NCBI GenBank assembly: GCA_021781255.1
Contig: JAJXXG010000078.1
Span: forward strand, 1 to 11,508
DNA length: 11,508 bases
From: Acidobacteriota bacterium
GTDB lineage: Bacteria > Acidobacteriota > Terriglobia > Terriglobales > Acidobacteriaceae
Direction: 5' to 3'
The position numbers and the translations under genes are program-made. This document shows, piece by piece, positions 4,975 through 11,339 of this stretch; the first letter of the stretch is position 1; each line of letters opens with the position of its first letter. A model generated the notes under the pieces. It did not search any database and had not been told where the DNA came from. It worked only from the letters and a program-made list of their open reading frames with translations.

Positions 4975-7821
4975 TCAGCGCGCTGCGGCGCCGGAAGCGC
5001 CCGCGCTGAGCAGGTTGGCAAGGATGCGATAAGAGCCCGGCACTAACTCGGGTAACTGTCGATAGAGTGCATAGGCAACGTAGATATAAGTGCCTTTGCC
5101 GGGGTGGGCAACGAGCAGGCCGCCGCGCTGCGGGTCCTGGCCGGGGTCGGCTGTCTGCGTGAGAGCGGTGTAGCCGGGGTCCCATGTGTCGAGGAAGGAG
5201 TGGCCGCGCTCTTCCACCCAGTTGTCAAAGTCAGCGGCGGTGATGCGGTTGGGCGTGGTGAGGAGCGGATTGGCGGGCGCGAGCAGTTGGACGGGGTCCT
5301 GTTCGTCGATGACCCGCTCTGGGATTCGGCCCATGGAGAGCGGCAAGGGAGCGGGGAAGTTTGCGCTCTGGTACTGCACGATGAGGGTTCCGCCGCGCTG
5401 AACGAAGTTGTTGAGGCGGGATTGAGCGGCGGCAAGCTCCGGCCGGACGGAGTATGCGCGGATGCCGAGGACGATGACGTTGAAGGCGGAGAGATCGCCG
5501 GAGGTGAGGTCGGCGGCGCTGAGCATGCGCGGCTGGATGCCGAGGCCCTCCATCGCGGTGGGAACAAGATCGCCGGTCCCCATGACGTAGCCGACGCGCA
5601 GGCCGGGAGCGAGTGTGACATCGACCTTGCGGGTTTGCAGTTGTGCGTCGCGATATTGGTTATAGGGCAGCAGGCCGGGATACCCGATGCTTTGCCAGCC
5701 GGTGGTGTAGGCGCGTCCGCCGGAGTGGGCCACGGCCTGAATGGTGTAGGCGCCGGTGTGGGCGGCTGCGGGTGTGACGGAGAAGAGCATGGGCTCGGTG
5801 TCTCCGGCAGTGGCGCGATGGAAGGACGCCTGCGCGGGAGTGCATTGCCAGCCGGCGGGCAGCTTGAGCTCGACGGTGCCGTCGGCGGCGGCCTGGGTGT
5901 GCACGGTGACGCGGACGGGGAGCGCGCTGCCGTCGAGGGGCAGGATGCGCGCCTGCGGCTGGATGCTGATGCCGATGGCGGGCGTGACGACGAGCGGTTG
6001 ATAGATGCCGCCGGGGCCGGTGACGCGATCGAGGGTCTGGACGACCATGCCGAGACGAATGGGAAGGCCGTCGAAGCTGAAGCGAGCCCACGCGGCGAGC
6101 GGATACGGCGCGAAGGAACGGCCACGCCACGCGGGATTGGAGACGTCGTAGAAGGGCTGCGCTACGGAGGGGCGCGTGAAGTAAGGCTCGGTGGGCGTGG
6201 CGTTCTGGGGCACCTGCACCTGATAGACGGGATCGGCGACGGGCGCGGCGGGATCGAATGCGCTGCTGACGAGCGTGCTGTTCCACGCGCTGCCGGACTG
6301 GCTGATGAGCTGGATGTCTTCGAGGCGAGTTTGCGATGTGGCCTGCGCGGCGTGAACGCGGACGAAGAACTGCTGGCCGGGCGAGACGCTGCGCGGGGTT
6401 TCGTCGGCGGAGTTGCCGCGGAAGCCGCCACTCTCGGCGTGGGCCTGGCTGGCGCGGAAGGCGATGAGATCGAGGCCGAGGAGATTGGCGAGCGCGGACT
6501 GGAACTGATCGATCTTGGCGTCGAGCTCGAGGAGGAGGCCGGCCTTGGAACGCGCGTCAAGACGGCTGGCGGCGACGGCTCCGCGGAGGGCGAGGGTTTG
6601 ACGATAGACGGGCGCGAGCTGCCGCGCGGCGTCGATGCCGGAGCGGCAGGGGCAGGATGCCTGGACCTGCTGGATGCCGTTGCTGATGAGACGCAGGCTG
6701 CCGGTGAGCCAGTCGGGCGCAGGCGCGGGGACGAGGCTGGCGAGGCCGGTGATGCTGGTGTCCACGTTGACGCGGCGATTGTGGAAGAGGTCGTCATCCG
6801 CGGCATGGGCGGATGAGGCGACGGCCGCTGGCGCCACGGCCCAGAGATGATAGCGCGAGGTCGCCGGTCCGCTGAGCGTGGGATTGGCGCCGCCGTTCTG
6901 GGACTTCTGCATGCCCCAGCCCTCGCGCGCAATCTGCGTGTAACTGCGGCCGAGCGCGGGGTCGAGCGTGCCGACGGGCAGGGTGACATCGGTGGAGGGC
7001 TCGCCGGTGATCCAGTCGCCGGTGACGTAGTTGTGGAAGCGCGCGGGTGCCCACTTGCCGGTGGCGTAGTCGAACATGCCCTTTTGCGTGATGGGCGCGA
7101 AGGGCACCATGGAGTAGACGGCGAGGGGCTGCCAGGGCTGGATGCCGTCTTTGAGTTGCTCGGGGAAGACGCTGGGATCGGCGGCGGCGTGGAAGACCTC
7201 CTGCGCGATTTCGCCGGAGACCTGGTGCTGGCCGTGGCCGTCGGAGACCGCGCCGGAGAAGGTGGCGACGATGATCTGCGGGCGCTCGCGGCGGACGGCG
7301 AGGACGGCGTCATAGAGGACGCGCTGGTGGCTCCACTGGCGGAAGGCTTCTTCCTGCGTTTTGGAGAAGCCGAAGTCGGCCTCGGTGCCCCAGAGCTGAT
7401 GGACGCCGTAGTATTCGCCGGCCTTGAGCAGCTCGCTGGTACGCATGATGCCGAGGGCGTCGTCGGCATCGGCGGACATGGCGTTCTGGCCGCCCTCACC
7501 GCGGGTGAGGGTGAAGAGAGTGGCGCGCACGCCGAGGCCGCGGCTGAGATAGGTGAGCAGGGAGCCGTCCTCGTCGTCGGGGTGGGCGACGATCATCAGG
7601 ACGCTGGCGGTGGTGCCGAGGCGCTTGAGGGTCTGCTCAAGCGCGGCCTGGCCACGGTCCTCCGGCAGCGGGAGCGCGATGGAGGCGGGCTCAGCCGGAG
7701 GCAGCGAGGCGGTGACCGCGGGCTGCTGTGCGGCGAGAGCGAGAGGGCTTGCGGCTGCGACGAAGAGGCCCGCCAGGGCCGCCGATACTGGTGCGCTGGA
7801 AACACGGACGGCAGGAAACAT
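4975..7821 (-). CDS. Large exported PIG-L (LmbE-like) deacetylase with C-terminal amidotransferase-like domain
   Basis: A 948-residue protein from ATG 7819-7821. Residues 1-31 form a signal peptide (hydrophobic core, LALAAQQ end). Residues about 70-330 are the PIG-L/LmbE zinc-dependent N-deacetylase domain: IVAHPDDEDG (77-86) supplies the His and Asp ligands and catalytic Asp, and HGQHQVSGE (196-204) supplies the second His cluster. Such enzymes remove N-acetyl groups from GlcNAc-type sugars or conjugates. The middle part is unassigned. Residues about 625-716 resemble an immunoglobulin-like NEW3-type sugar-enzyme accessory domain (VELKLPAGWQ). Residues 717-948 look like a class I glutamine-amidotransferase-like/ThuA-type fold (FNVIVLGIRAYSV, FVQRGGTLIVQYQ) without an obvious nucleophilic Cys. 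Small family members are 200-300 residues, so this is a multidomain form, probably periplasmic and acting on a glycan. The frame stays open to 8058, but the upstream part lacks a signal peptide. No clear Shine-Dalgarno precedes ATG 7821. Confidence 0.85.
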   Translation of the reverse strand: MFPAVRVSSAPVSAALAGLFVAAASPLALAAQQPAVTASLPPAEPASIALPLPEDRGQAALEQTLKRLGTTASVLMIVAHPDDEDGSLLTYLSRGLGVRATLFTLTRGEGGQNAMSADADDALGIMRTSELLKAGEYYGVHQLWGTEADFGFSKTQEEAFRQWSHQRVLYDAVLAVRRERPQIIVATFSGAVSDGHGQHQVSGEIAQEVFHAAADPSVFPEQLKDGIQPWQPLAVYSMVPFAPITQKGMFDYATGKWAPARFHNYVTGDWITGEPSTDVTLPVGTLDPALGRSYTQIAREGWGMQKSQNGGANPTLSGPATSRYHLWAVAPAAVASSAHAADDDLFHNRRVNVDTSITGLASLVPAPAPDWLTGSLRLISNGIQQVQASCPCRSGIDAARQLAPVYRQTLALRGAVAASRLDARSKAGLLLELDAKIDQFQSALANLLGLDLIAFRASQAHAESGGFRGNSADETPRSVSPGQQFFVRVHAAQATSQTRLEDIQLISQSGSAWNSTLVSSAFDPAAPVADPVYQVQVPQNATPTEPYFTRPSVAQPFYDVSNPAWRGRSFAPYPLAAWARFSFDGLPIRLGMVVQTLDRVTGPGGIYQPLVVTPAIGISIQPQARILPLDGSALPVRVTVHTQAAADGTVELKLPAGWQCTPAQASFHRATAGDTEPMLFSVTPAAAHTGAYTIQAVAHSGGRAYTTGWQSIGYPGLLPYNQYRDAQLQTRKVDVTLAPGLRVGYVMGTGDLVPTAMEGLGIQPRMLSAADLTSGDLSAFNVIVLGIRAYSVRPELAAAQSRLNNFVQRGGTLIVQYQSANFPAPLPLSMGRIPERVIDEQDPVQLLAPANPLLTTPNRITAADFDNWVEERGHSFLDTWDPGYTALTQTADPGQDPQRGGLLVAHPGKGTYIYVAYALYRQLPELVPGSYRILANLLSAGASGAAAR

Positions 7822-8081
7822 GGTCTTGGCCAGTGTACAATCCGGGGAGCGAAGACGAGCGGAACAGGAGTTTTTTGCCGGTTCAACCCAAGGGGAAGGA
7901 TGGGTTAATTTTTCGGGCTTTCCGGGAGTCAGTACAGGTGACGCCGAACAGATGACGCGGGCGAGATGGAGCGCCACGGGAATTGCCCGGGAGACCTGAG
8001 CCCGCCGGATGCTGTGCTTCTGCTGTGCGGGCTGCGGCCCGTGCCCTTCCAAATCCAACCGCTGTACTGAGGTTTATCCGA
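7822..8081. promoter_or_regulatory. Divergent intergenic region between the deacetylase and permease genes
   Basis: This 260-bp region must hold promoters for both directions. On the minus strand TACACT (7832-7837) lies only 10 nt from the deacetylase ATG, so transcription from it would give an almost leaderless mRNA; no good -35 is seen. On the plus strand a short inverted repeat AACCCA/TGGGTT (7885-7890, 7901-7906) is followed by AATTTTT, which could be a weak attenuator or leftover terminator. I see no recognisable riboswitch or operator. Confidence 0.35.
8068..8072 (+). promoter_or_regulatory. Ribosome-binding site deciding the TTG start of the permease
   Basis: TGAGG lies 9 nt before TTG 8082 and 12 nt before TTG 8085. 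The first in-frame ATG (in NMLEM, about 8158) falls inside the first membrane segment, so a TTG start is the most reasonable reading. Confidence 0.5.
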
Positions 8082-9497
8082 TTGTTGACGCCAGCCTCCA
8101 CTTCCACGCCAGCACATTTAGAACGGCGCATCGGACTGCGCTCGGCGGTGCTGTTCAACATGCTGGAGATGATCGGCGTTGGGCCGTTCATTACGCTGCC
8201 ACTGGTGATTGCGGCGGCGGGCTACCGGCTGAGCGTGTGGGCATGGCTGCTGGGCGCGGGTATTGCGGTGATGGACGGGCTGGTGTGGGCCGAGCTGGGC
8301 GCGGCGTTTCCGCGCGCGGGCGGGTCGTATGCGTTTCTGCATGAGATCTACGGGCCGAAGCGCGCGGGCAACTGGCTGAGCTTTCTGTATGTGTGGCAAC
8401 TGAGCTTCTCCGCGCCGCTGTCGATTGCGTCGGGGTGCATTGGGCTGGCGAGCTTTCTGGCGTGGTTCTGGCCGGGGTTGAGCCAGGCTCCGTGGGCTGC
8501 GCTGCCGATGCTGCACTACGCGAACTTTGCGGCGGCGGGCGCGTGCCTGCTGGTGACGGCGCTGCTGTATCGCAACCTGAGCTCGATTACGCGGCTGGCG
8601 TGGGTGCTGTTTGCCGGAGTGATGACGGCGCTGGCGGGGCTGATTGCGTCCGGCTTTGCGCATGCGGCGGAGACGGGCGGATGGCACATGCCGGCGCAGC
8701 CTGGGCAGCCGGCGGCGCTGATGATTGGCGGGCTGGCACAGGCGACGCTGATTGCGACGTACGACTACTGGGGCTACTACAACATCTGCTTTTTGGGCAG
8801 CGAGGTAAGGCGGCCAGAGAAGACGATTCCGCGGGCGATTCTGCTGTCGGTGCTGTTTGTGTCGACGTTCTACGTGACGATGAACATGGCGGCGCTGCCC
8901 TCAGTACACGAGGCGGCCAGCAAGGTGGCGGCAGGCACGGCGGTGCATCTGCAACTGGCGGCGGAGATTGCACGGTCAGCGTTTGGGCAGTGGGCGGGAC
9001 GGCTGATGGCGGCGCTGATTGTGTGGACGGCGTTTGCATCGGTGTTCTCGCTGCTGCTGGGGTATAGCCGCGTGCCGTATGCGGCGGCGCGGGATGGGAA
9101 CTACTTTCGCTTTCTGGACAAGGTGCATCCGCGCTATCACATTCCGCACCGGGCGCTGGTGACGCTGGGGCTGGTGGCGACGGGGTTCTGCTTCTTCAGC
9201 CTGCAGCAGGTGATCACGATGCTGGTGATTACGCGGATTCTGCTGCAGTTTCTGCTGCAGCATGCGGGCGTAATCCTGCTGCGGGCGCAGAGGCCGAAGC
9301 TGGCACGGCCGTTCCGGATACCGCTGTTTCCGCTGCCGCCGATATTGGCGATGGCGGGCTTTGTGTTCATCCTGGTGAACCGCAGCCACGCGCTGGAAGG
9401 GCTGGCGGTGGCTGCGGGCATTGCGGTGAGCGGCACGCTGATCTACGCGGTGCGCGCGCGGCGGCTGCGCCAGTGGCCGTTTGCGGACCGGGCCTGA
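8082..9497 (+). CDS. APC-family amino-acid permease
   Basis: A 471-residue, highly hydrophobic protein with about 12 membrane segments. Hallmarks of the amino acid-polyamine-organocation family are visible: EMIGVGPFITLPLVIAAAG (29-47) as the unwound first helix with the G-x-G substrate loop, WAELGAAFPRAGGSYAFLHE (69-88), GSEVRRPEKTIPRAI (239-253) and GYSRVPYAAARDGNYF (327-342). The protein sits in the inner membrane and should take up or exchange amino acids by ion-coupled or antiport transport. The exact substrate cannot be read from sequence. The start is taken as TTG 8082 because of the TGAGG site; TTG 8085 and TTG 7983 are alternatives, but 7983 would add 33 residues without family character. 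It is divergent from the PIG-L gene and appears to be a single-gene transcript. Confidence 0.88.
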   Translation: MLTPASTSTPAHLERRIGLRSAVLFNMLEMIGVGPFITLPLVIAAAGYRLSVWAWLLGAGIAVMDGLVWAELGAAFPRAGGSYAFLHEIYGPKRAGNWLSFLYVWQLSFSAPLSIASGCIGLASFLAWFWPGLSQAPWAALPMLHYANFAAAGACLLVTALLYRNLSSITRLAWVLFAGVMTALAGLIASGFAHAAETGGWHMPAQPGQPAALMIGGLAQATLIATYDYWGYYNICFLGSEVRRPEKTIPRAILLSVLFVSTFYVTMNMAALPSVHEAASKVAAGTAVHLQLAAEIARSAFGQWAGRLMAALIVWTAFASVFSLLLGYSRVPYAAARDGNYFRFLDKVHPRYHIPHRALVTLGLVATGFCFFSLQQVITMLVITRILLQFLLQHAGVILLRAQRPKLARPFRIPLFPLPPILAMAGFVFILVNRSHALEGLAVAAGIAVSGTLIYAVRARRLRQWPFADRA

Positions 9498-9508
9498 AAA
9501 ATAGGACT

Positions 9509-9555
9509 GGGTCTGAAGGCGGACTGAATGAGTCCGGATTAGACCTCGTAATTTT
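9509..9555 (+). terminator. Candidate terminator of the permease gene
   Basis: A two-part hairpin: outer GGGTCT (9509-9514) with AGACCT (9541-9546, one G-U pair) and inner CGGACT (9520-9525) with AGTCCG (9531-9536), separated by small internal loops. It is followed by TCGTAATTTTT. It starts 12 bp after the stop at 9495-9497. The internal loops make it weaker than the 2743-2772 hairpin. Confidence 0.45.
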
Positions 9556-9584
9556 TCGCACGATTTTCTGTGGAAAACAAAATT

Positions 9585-9615
9585 CTCAGGGGGGGGGTGG
9601 GGGTACCCCCTCAGG
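9585..9615. repeat. G9 homopolymer tract plus GGGGGTACCCCC palindrome, flanked by CTCAGG direct repeats
   Basis: Nine consecutive G (9589-9597), then T, then the perfect 12-bp palindrome GGGGGTACCCCC (9599-9610). The short direct repeat CTCAGG occurs on each side (9585-9590 and 9610-9615). The right copy contains the minus-strand stop codon of the small protein gene (TGA, complement of 9611-9613). On the minus strand the stop is therefore followed directly by GGGGGTACCCCC and a C-rich run. Whether it works as a terminator, a slippage hotspot or an insertion scar is unknown. Confidence 0.6.
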
Positions 9616-9985
9616 CGGCGTTGGTGCGCCGGTTGGCCGGGTTGGCCCGGACGGCGCCGACCGCGACCTGGGCGGCGTAGAGCAGGCGGGCGCTCTGGGC
9701 GCTGTCGATGACATCCATGAGCATGCCCTGCGTGACACTGGCGATGAAGTCGCGGATGTTCTCGTAACTGTCGAGAGCGGGCAGGGCGGTGCGGTAGGCC
9801 TTGATGGCGGCGTACTTGGCAAGGACCGCGTTGGTGCCTTTGGCCACCTCGGCCTGCAAGGCCGCATTGTATGCCTGACGGCAGCGGGCGACGGCGGGAT
9901 TCGGGGCTGGGTTGGGGTTCGGGTTGGAGGCGGGCGCGGCCTGCGGCGCTGCCTCGGCGGACGGTTGCTGCGTTTCAGTGTTCAT
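9611..9985 (-). CDS. Small Pro/Asn-rich hypothetical protein, acidobacterial type
   Basis: A 124-residue protein starting at ATG 9983-9985, with GAGGA 6 nt upstream. Residues 1-31 are low-complexity and disordered (Gln/Ala/Pro, then NPNPNPAPNP at 21-30). Residues 32-112 form a helical domain with CRQAYNAALQAEVAKG, AIKAYRTALPALDSYENIRD and LLYAAQVAVGAVR. There is no signal peptide, membrane segment or catalytic motif. I have an unverified recollection of similar short proteins, with the AYRxALPxL-ENIRDFIA core, recurring in Terriglobia, which would fit a lineage-specific family of unknown function. An antisense plus-strand frame covers the region but lacks a ribosome site. The stop abuts a G-tract and palindrome, and a GC hairpin lies just before its ribosome site. 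Confidence 0.7.
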   Translation of the reverse strand: MNTETQQPSAEAAPQAAPASNPNPNPAPNPAVARCRQAYNAALQAEVAKGTNAVLAKYAAIKAYRTALPALDSYENIRDFIASVTQGMLMDVIDSAQSARLLYAAQVAVGAVRANPANRRTNAA

Positions 9986-10000
9986 GCCATTCCTCAGTTT

Positions 10001-10017
10001 GCGCGGGATATCCGCGC
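10001..10017 (-). promoter_or_regulatory. GC hairpin in the 5' leader of the small protein gene
   Basis: GCGCGG (10001-10006) and CCGCGC (10012-10017) form a 6-bp GC stem with a 5-nt loop. In the minus-strand mRNA it ends five bases before the GAGGA ribosome site (about 9991-9995). The overlapping perfect palindromes GGATATCC (10006-10013) and TCCGCGCGGA (10011-10020) could equally be a protein-binding site. From about 10018 to 10150 I see no gene and no consensus promoter. Confidence 0.35.
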
Positions 10018-10152
10018 GGATTGGTTGATGTTTCTATTGTGAAGAAATGGCAGGAAATGATTCGCACGGTGCGGGTGAGGAATTTTACGTTTGGAATGAG
10101 TGAGTTAGGGGAAATGTTGGTCGGGGAGGGGTTGACAGGGGTGGGGGAGGAG

Positions 10153-10195
10153 AAAGGAACCGCGGATCCTTCGACTCCCTTTGGTCGCTCAGGAT
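10153..10195. repeat. 43-bp dispersed repeat, copy 1
   Basis: This begins AAAGGAACCGCGGATCCTTC and ends GGTCGCTCAGGAT. It matches 11074-11116 at 40 of 43 positions by direct reading. It contains the GGATCC palindrome and short AAAGG/CCTTT arms (10153-10157, 10178-10182). In both places it sits a short distance before a hairpin-repeat cluster in the same orientation, so it is part of a larger composite unit. Confidence 0.8.
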
Positions 10196-10216
10196 AATAA
10201 GCGAGTGGGTTGGGGT

Positions 10217-10430
10217 TTGTGGTTTCCCACCCATGCCGCAAAAGCGCGGCATGGATGGGGCACCCAGGGGCATGGATGTGGAACCCAGAGTTTGTTTTCT
10301 CCCAGGTCTCAGAATCGAGACCTGGGGCACCCGGTGGGCATGGATGGGGCACCCGGAGTTTGTTTTCTTCCCAGGTCTCAGAAGCGAGACCTGGGGCACC
10401 CGGCATGGGTGGGGCACCCGGTACCCGGTG
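10217..10430. repeat. Composite hairpin-repeat cluster 1
   Basis: The cluster contains a GCGGCATGG hairpin (10231-10239 with 10246-10254, loop AAAAGC) and two copies of a 26-bp stem-loop, CCCAGGTCTC-6 nt-GAGACCTGGG, at 10301-10326 (loop AGAATC) and 10370-10395 (loop AGAAGC). These two form a partial tandem with a 69-bp period that includes GAGTTTGTTTTCT before each stem. The spacer motif GGGGCACCC occurs at 10257, 10324, 10346, 10393 and 10411. There are no coding signals. It lies downstream of the lipoprotein gene on the minus strand. Confidence 0.85.
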
Positions 10431-10445
10431 GGCTACGGCGATGCT

Positions 10446-10973
10446 TTAGCAGCCGGAGTGGGGTTTCTTGATGACGACGTCGGTGGTGACCCAGTCAGAG
10501 AGGCGCTTGGAGTCGATTTCGGCGTTGTCGGCTTCGGGGCTGAGCGAGGAGCGGGCGAGCGCTGCCTGCACCTTGACCTTGCCCTTCATGCAGTAGGCGC
10601 CGGTGAGCTTGGCCAGACCCTGGTCGGCGATGTTGAGGGTGTCGTCAGAGAGTTTGCCATCGGCTCCGGAGATGTCGAACGGGGCCAGGATGATCTGGTT
10701 GACGATGAGCTTGTCGGTCTTGATGCCGGAGGAGTCGTAGCGGACGACGAGGGTGGCACGGCGCTCGAGAGCGTCGGGGTTGGCGGTGAAGGTGATGCCC
10801 GGAAGGGTGATGCCGGCGGGGTTGGGCTTGGGTTCCTTGGTGTCAAAGGCGAGGCGGTAGGGGAGTCCCTTCCACTTGGGTTCTGTGGGGATGCCGGGAG
10901 CCTCTTTTGTCTGGGGGCCGCAGCCGGCCAGCAGCAGTAATCCGCCCATCGCCAACAGGATGGCTTTTCTCAC
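10446..10973 (-). CDS. Small hypothetical lipoprotein
   Basis: A 175-residue protein starting with GTG (complement of 10971-10973), preceded by a perfect AGGAGG site (complement of 10979-10984) at 5-nt spacing. Residues 1-18 are a lipoprotein signal peptide, with lipobox LLAGC and lipidated Cys18. The mature part has a Pro/Lys-rich N-terminus (KEAPGIPTEPKWKGLPYRL), then probable beta strands (GITFTANP, ATLVVRYDSSG, KLIVNQIILAPFD) and a helical or mixed C-terminus. Cys128 and the C-terminal Cys175 could form a disulfide. I recognise no domain family. It is expected to be membrane-anchored and to face the periplasm or outer surface. It is oriented like mqnC, but 366 bp of repeats separate the two, so it probably has its own promoter. 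Both flanks carry the same repeat family. Confidence 0.78.
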   Translation of the reverse strand: MRKAILLAMGGLLLLAGCGPQTKEAPGIPTEPKWKGLPYRLAFDTKEPKPNPAGITLPGITFTANPDALERRATLVVRYDSSGIKTDKLIVNQIILAPFDISGADGKLSDDTLNIADQGLAKLTGAYCMKGKVKVQAALARSSLSPEADNAEIDSKRLSDWVTTDVVIKKPHSGC

Positions 10974-11073
10974 GTGTTCCTCCTGAGTGCAGAAAAATGA
11001 CGGGCCAGAATACCATCTGCGGCGAAGAGTTGGCGTGTGATGCAGAACACGCGGGGTGCGCGTTGGGGTGGGA

Positions 11074-11116
11074 AAAGGAACCGCGGATCCTTCGGCTCCC
11101 TTTTGTCGGTCAGGAT
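11074..11116. repeat. 43-bp dispersed repeat, copy 2
   Basis: This is the second copy of the unit at 10153-10195, same orientation, with three substitutions (A/G in CTTCGRCTCC and two in the TTTKGTCGSTC part). It lies 101 bp upstream of the lipoprotein GTG, so it may overlap the leader or promoter of that gene. Confidence 0.8.
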
Positions 11117-11138
11117 GACTTGGGTGCGGTGGGGCATG

Positions 11139-11300
11139 CGGAGTTTGTTTCCTTCCCAGGTCTCAGAAGCGAGACCTGGGGCACCCGCACCCGGCGTAGG
11201 GTTGTGGTTTCCCACCCATGCCGCAAAGGGCGCGGCATGAATGGGGCACCCAGAGTTTGTTTTCTCCCAGGTCTCAGAAGCGAGACCTGGGGCACCCGGC
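11139..11300. repeat. Composite hairpin-repeat cluster 2
   Basis: This has the same modules as cluster 1 in a different order: stem-loop CCCAGGTCTC-AGAAGC-GAGACCTGGG at 11155-11180, then TTGTGGTTTCCCACCC and the GCGGCATG hairpin (11217-11224 with 11232-11239), then a second stem-loop at 11266-11291. GGGGCACCC occurs at 11178, 11243 and 11289. GAGTTTGTTT precedes each stem-loop. It fills most of the gap between the lipoprotein start and the mqnC stop; the rest of that gap (10974-11073, 11301-11339) shows nothing I can name. Confidence 0.85.
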
Positions 11301-11339
11301 ACCCGGCGTCAGGCACCCTTCGCGTCAGGGAGCGTGCGC

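Noticed and set aside
4824..5009. 61-codon plus-strand frame in the AT-rich gap
   Set aside because: It has no ribosome site, overlaps the end of the PIG-L gene, and its Arg-rich tail comes from antisense GC-rich sequence.
5104..6816. Plus-strand open frame opposite the PIG-L gene
   Set aside because: Gly/Asp/Glu-rich antisense shadow without motifs. The PIG-L reading has intact catalytic motifs.
7874..7900. tRNA T-arm-like GGTTCAACC
   Set aside because: The flanking stems do not pair as a T-arm and no acceptor, D or anticodon arm fits.
9473..10042. 189-codon plus-strand frame over the small protein gene
   Set aside because: It overlaps the permease end, runs through the G-tract and has no good ribosome site. 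The minus-strand gene has one and a plausible core domain.
10132..10137. Perfect TTGACA on the plus strand
   Set aside because: No -10 element lies at the proper spacing and no plus-strand gene follows.
10085..10417. Minus-strand frames in the repeats, such as those reading MPGAPGLASETWE
   Set aside because: The peptides are translations of the hairpin repeats and recur at 10970-11316, so they are repeat artefacts and not genes.
10217..11300. Possible CRISPR array
   Set aside because: Repeats are hairpins with irregular spacing, conserved spacer motifs and only two copies per cluster. There are no cas genes.
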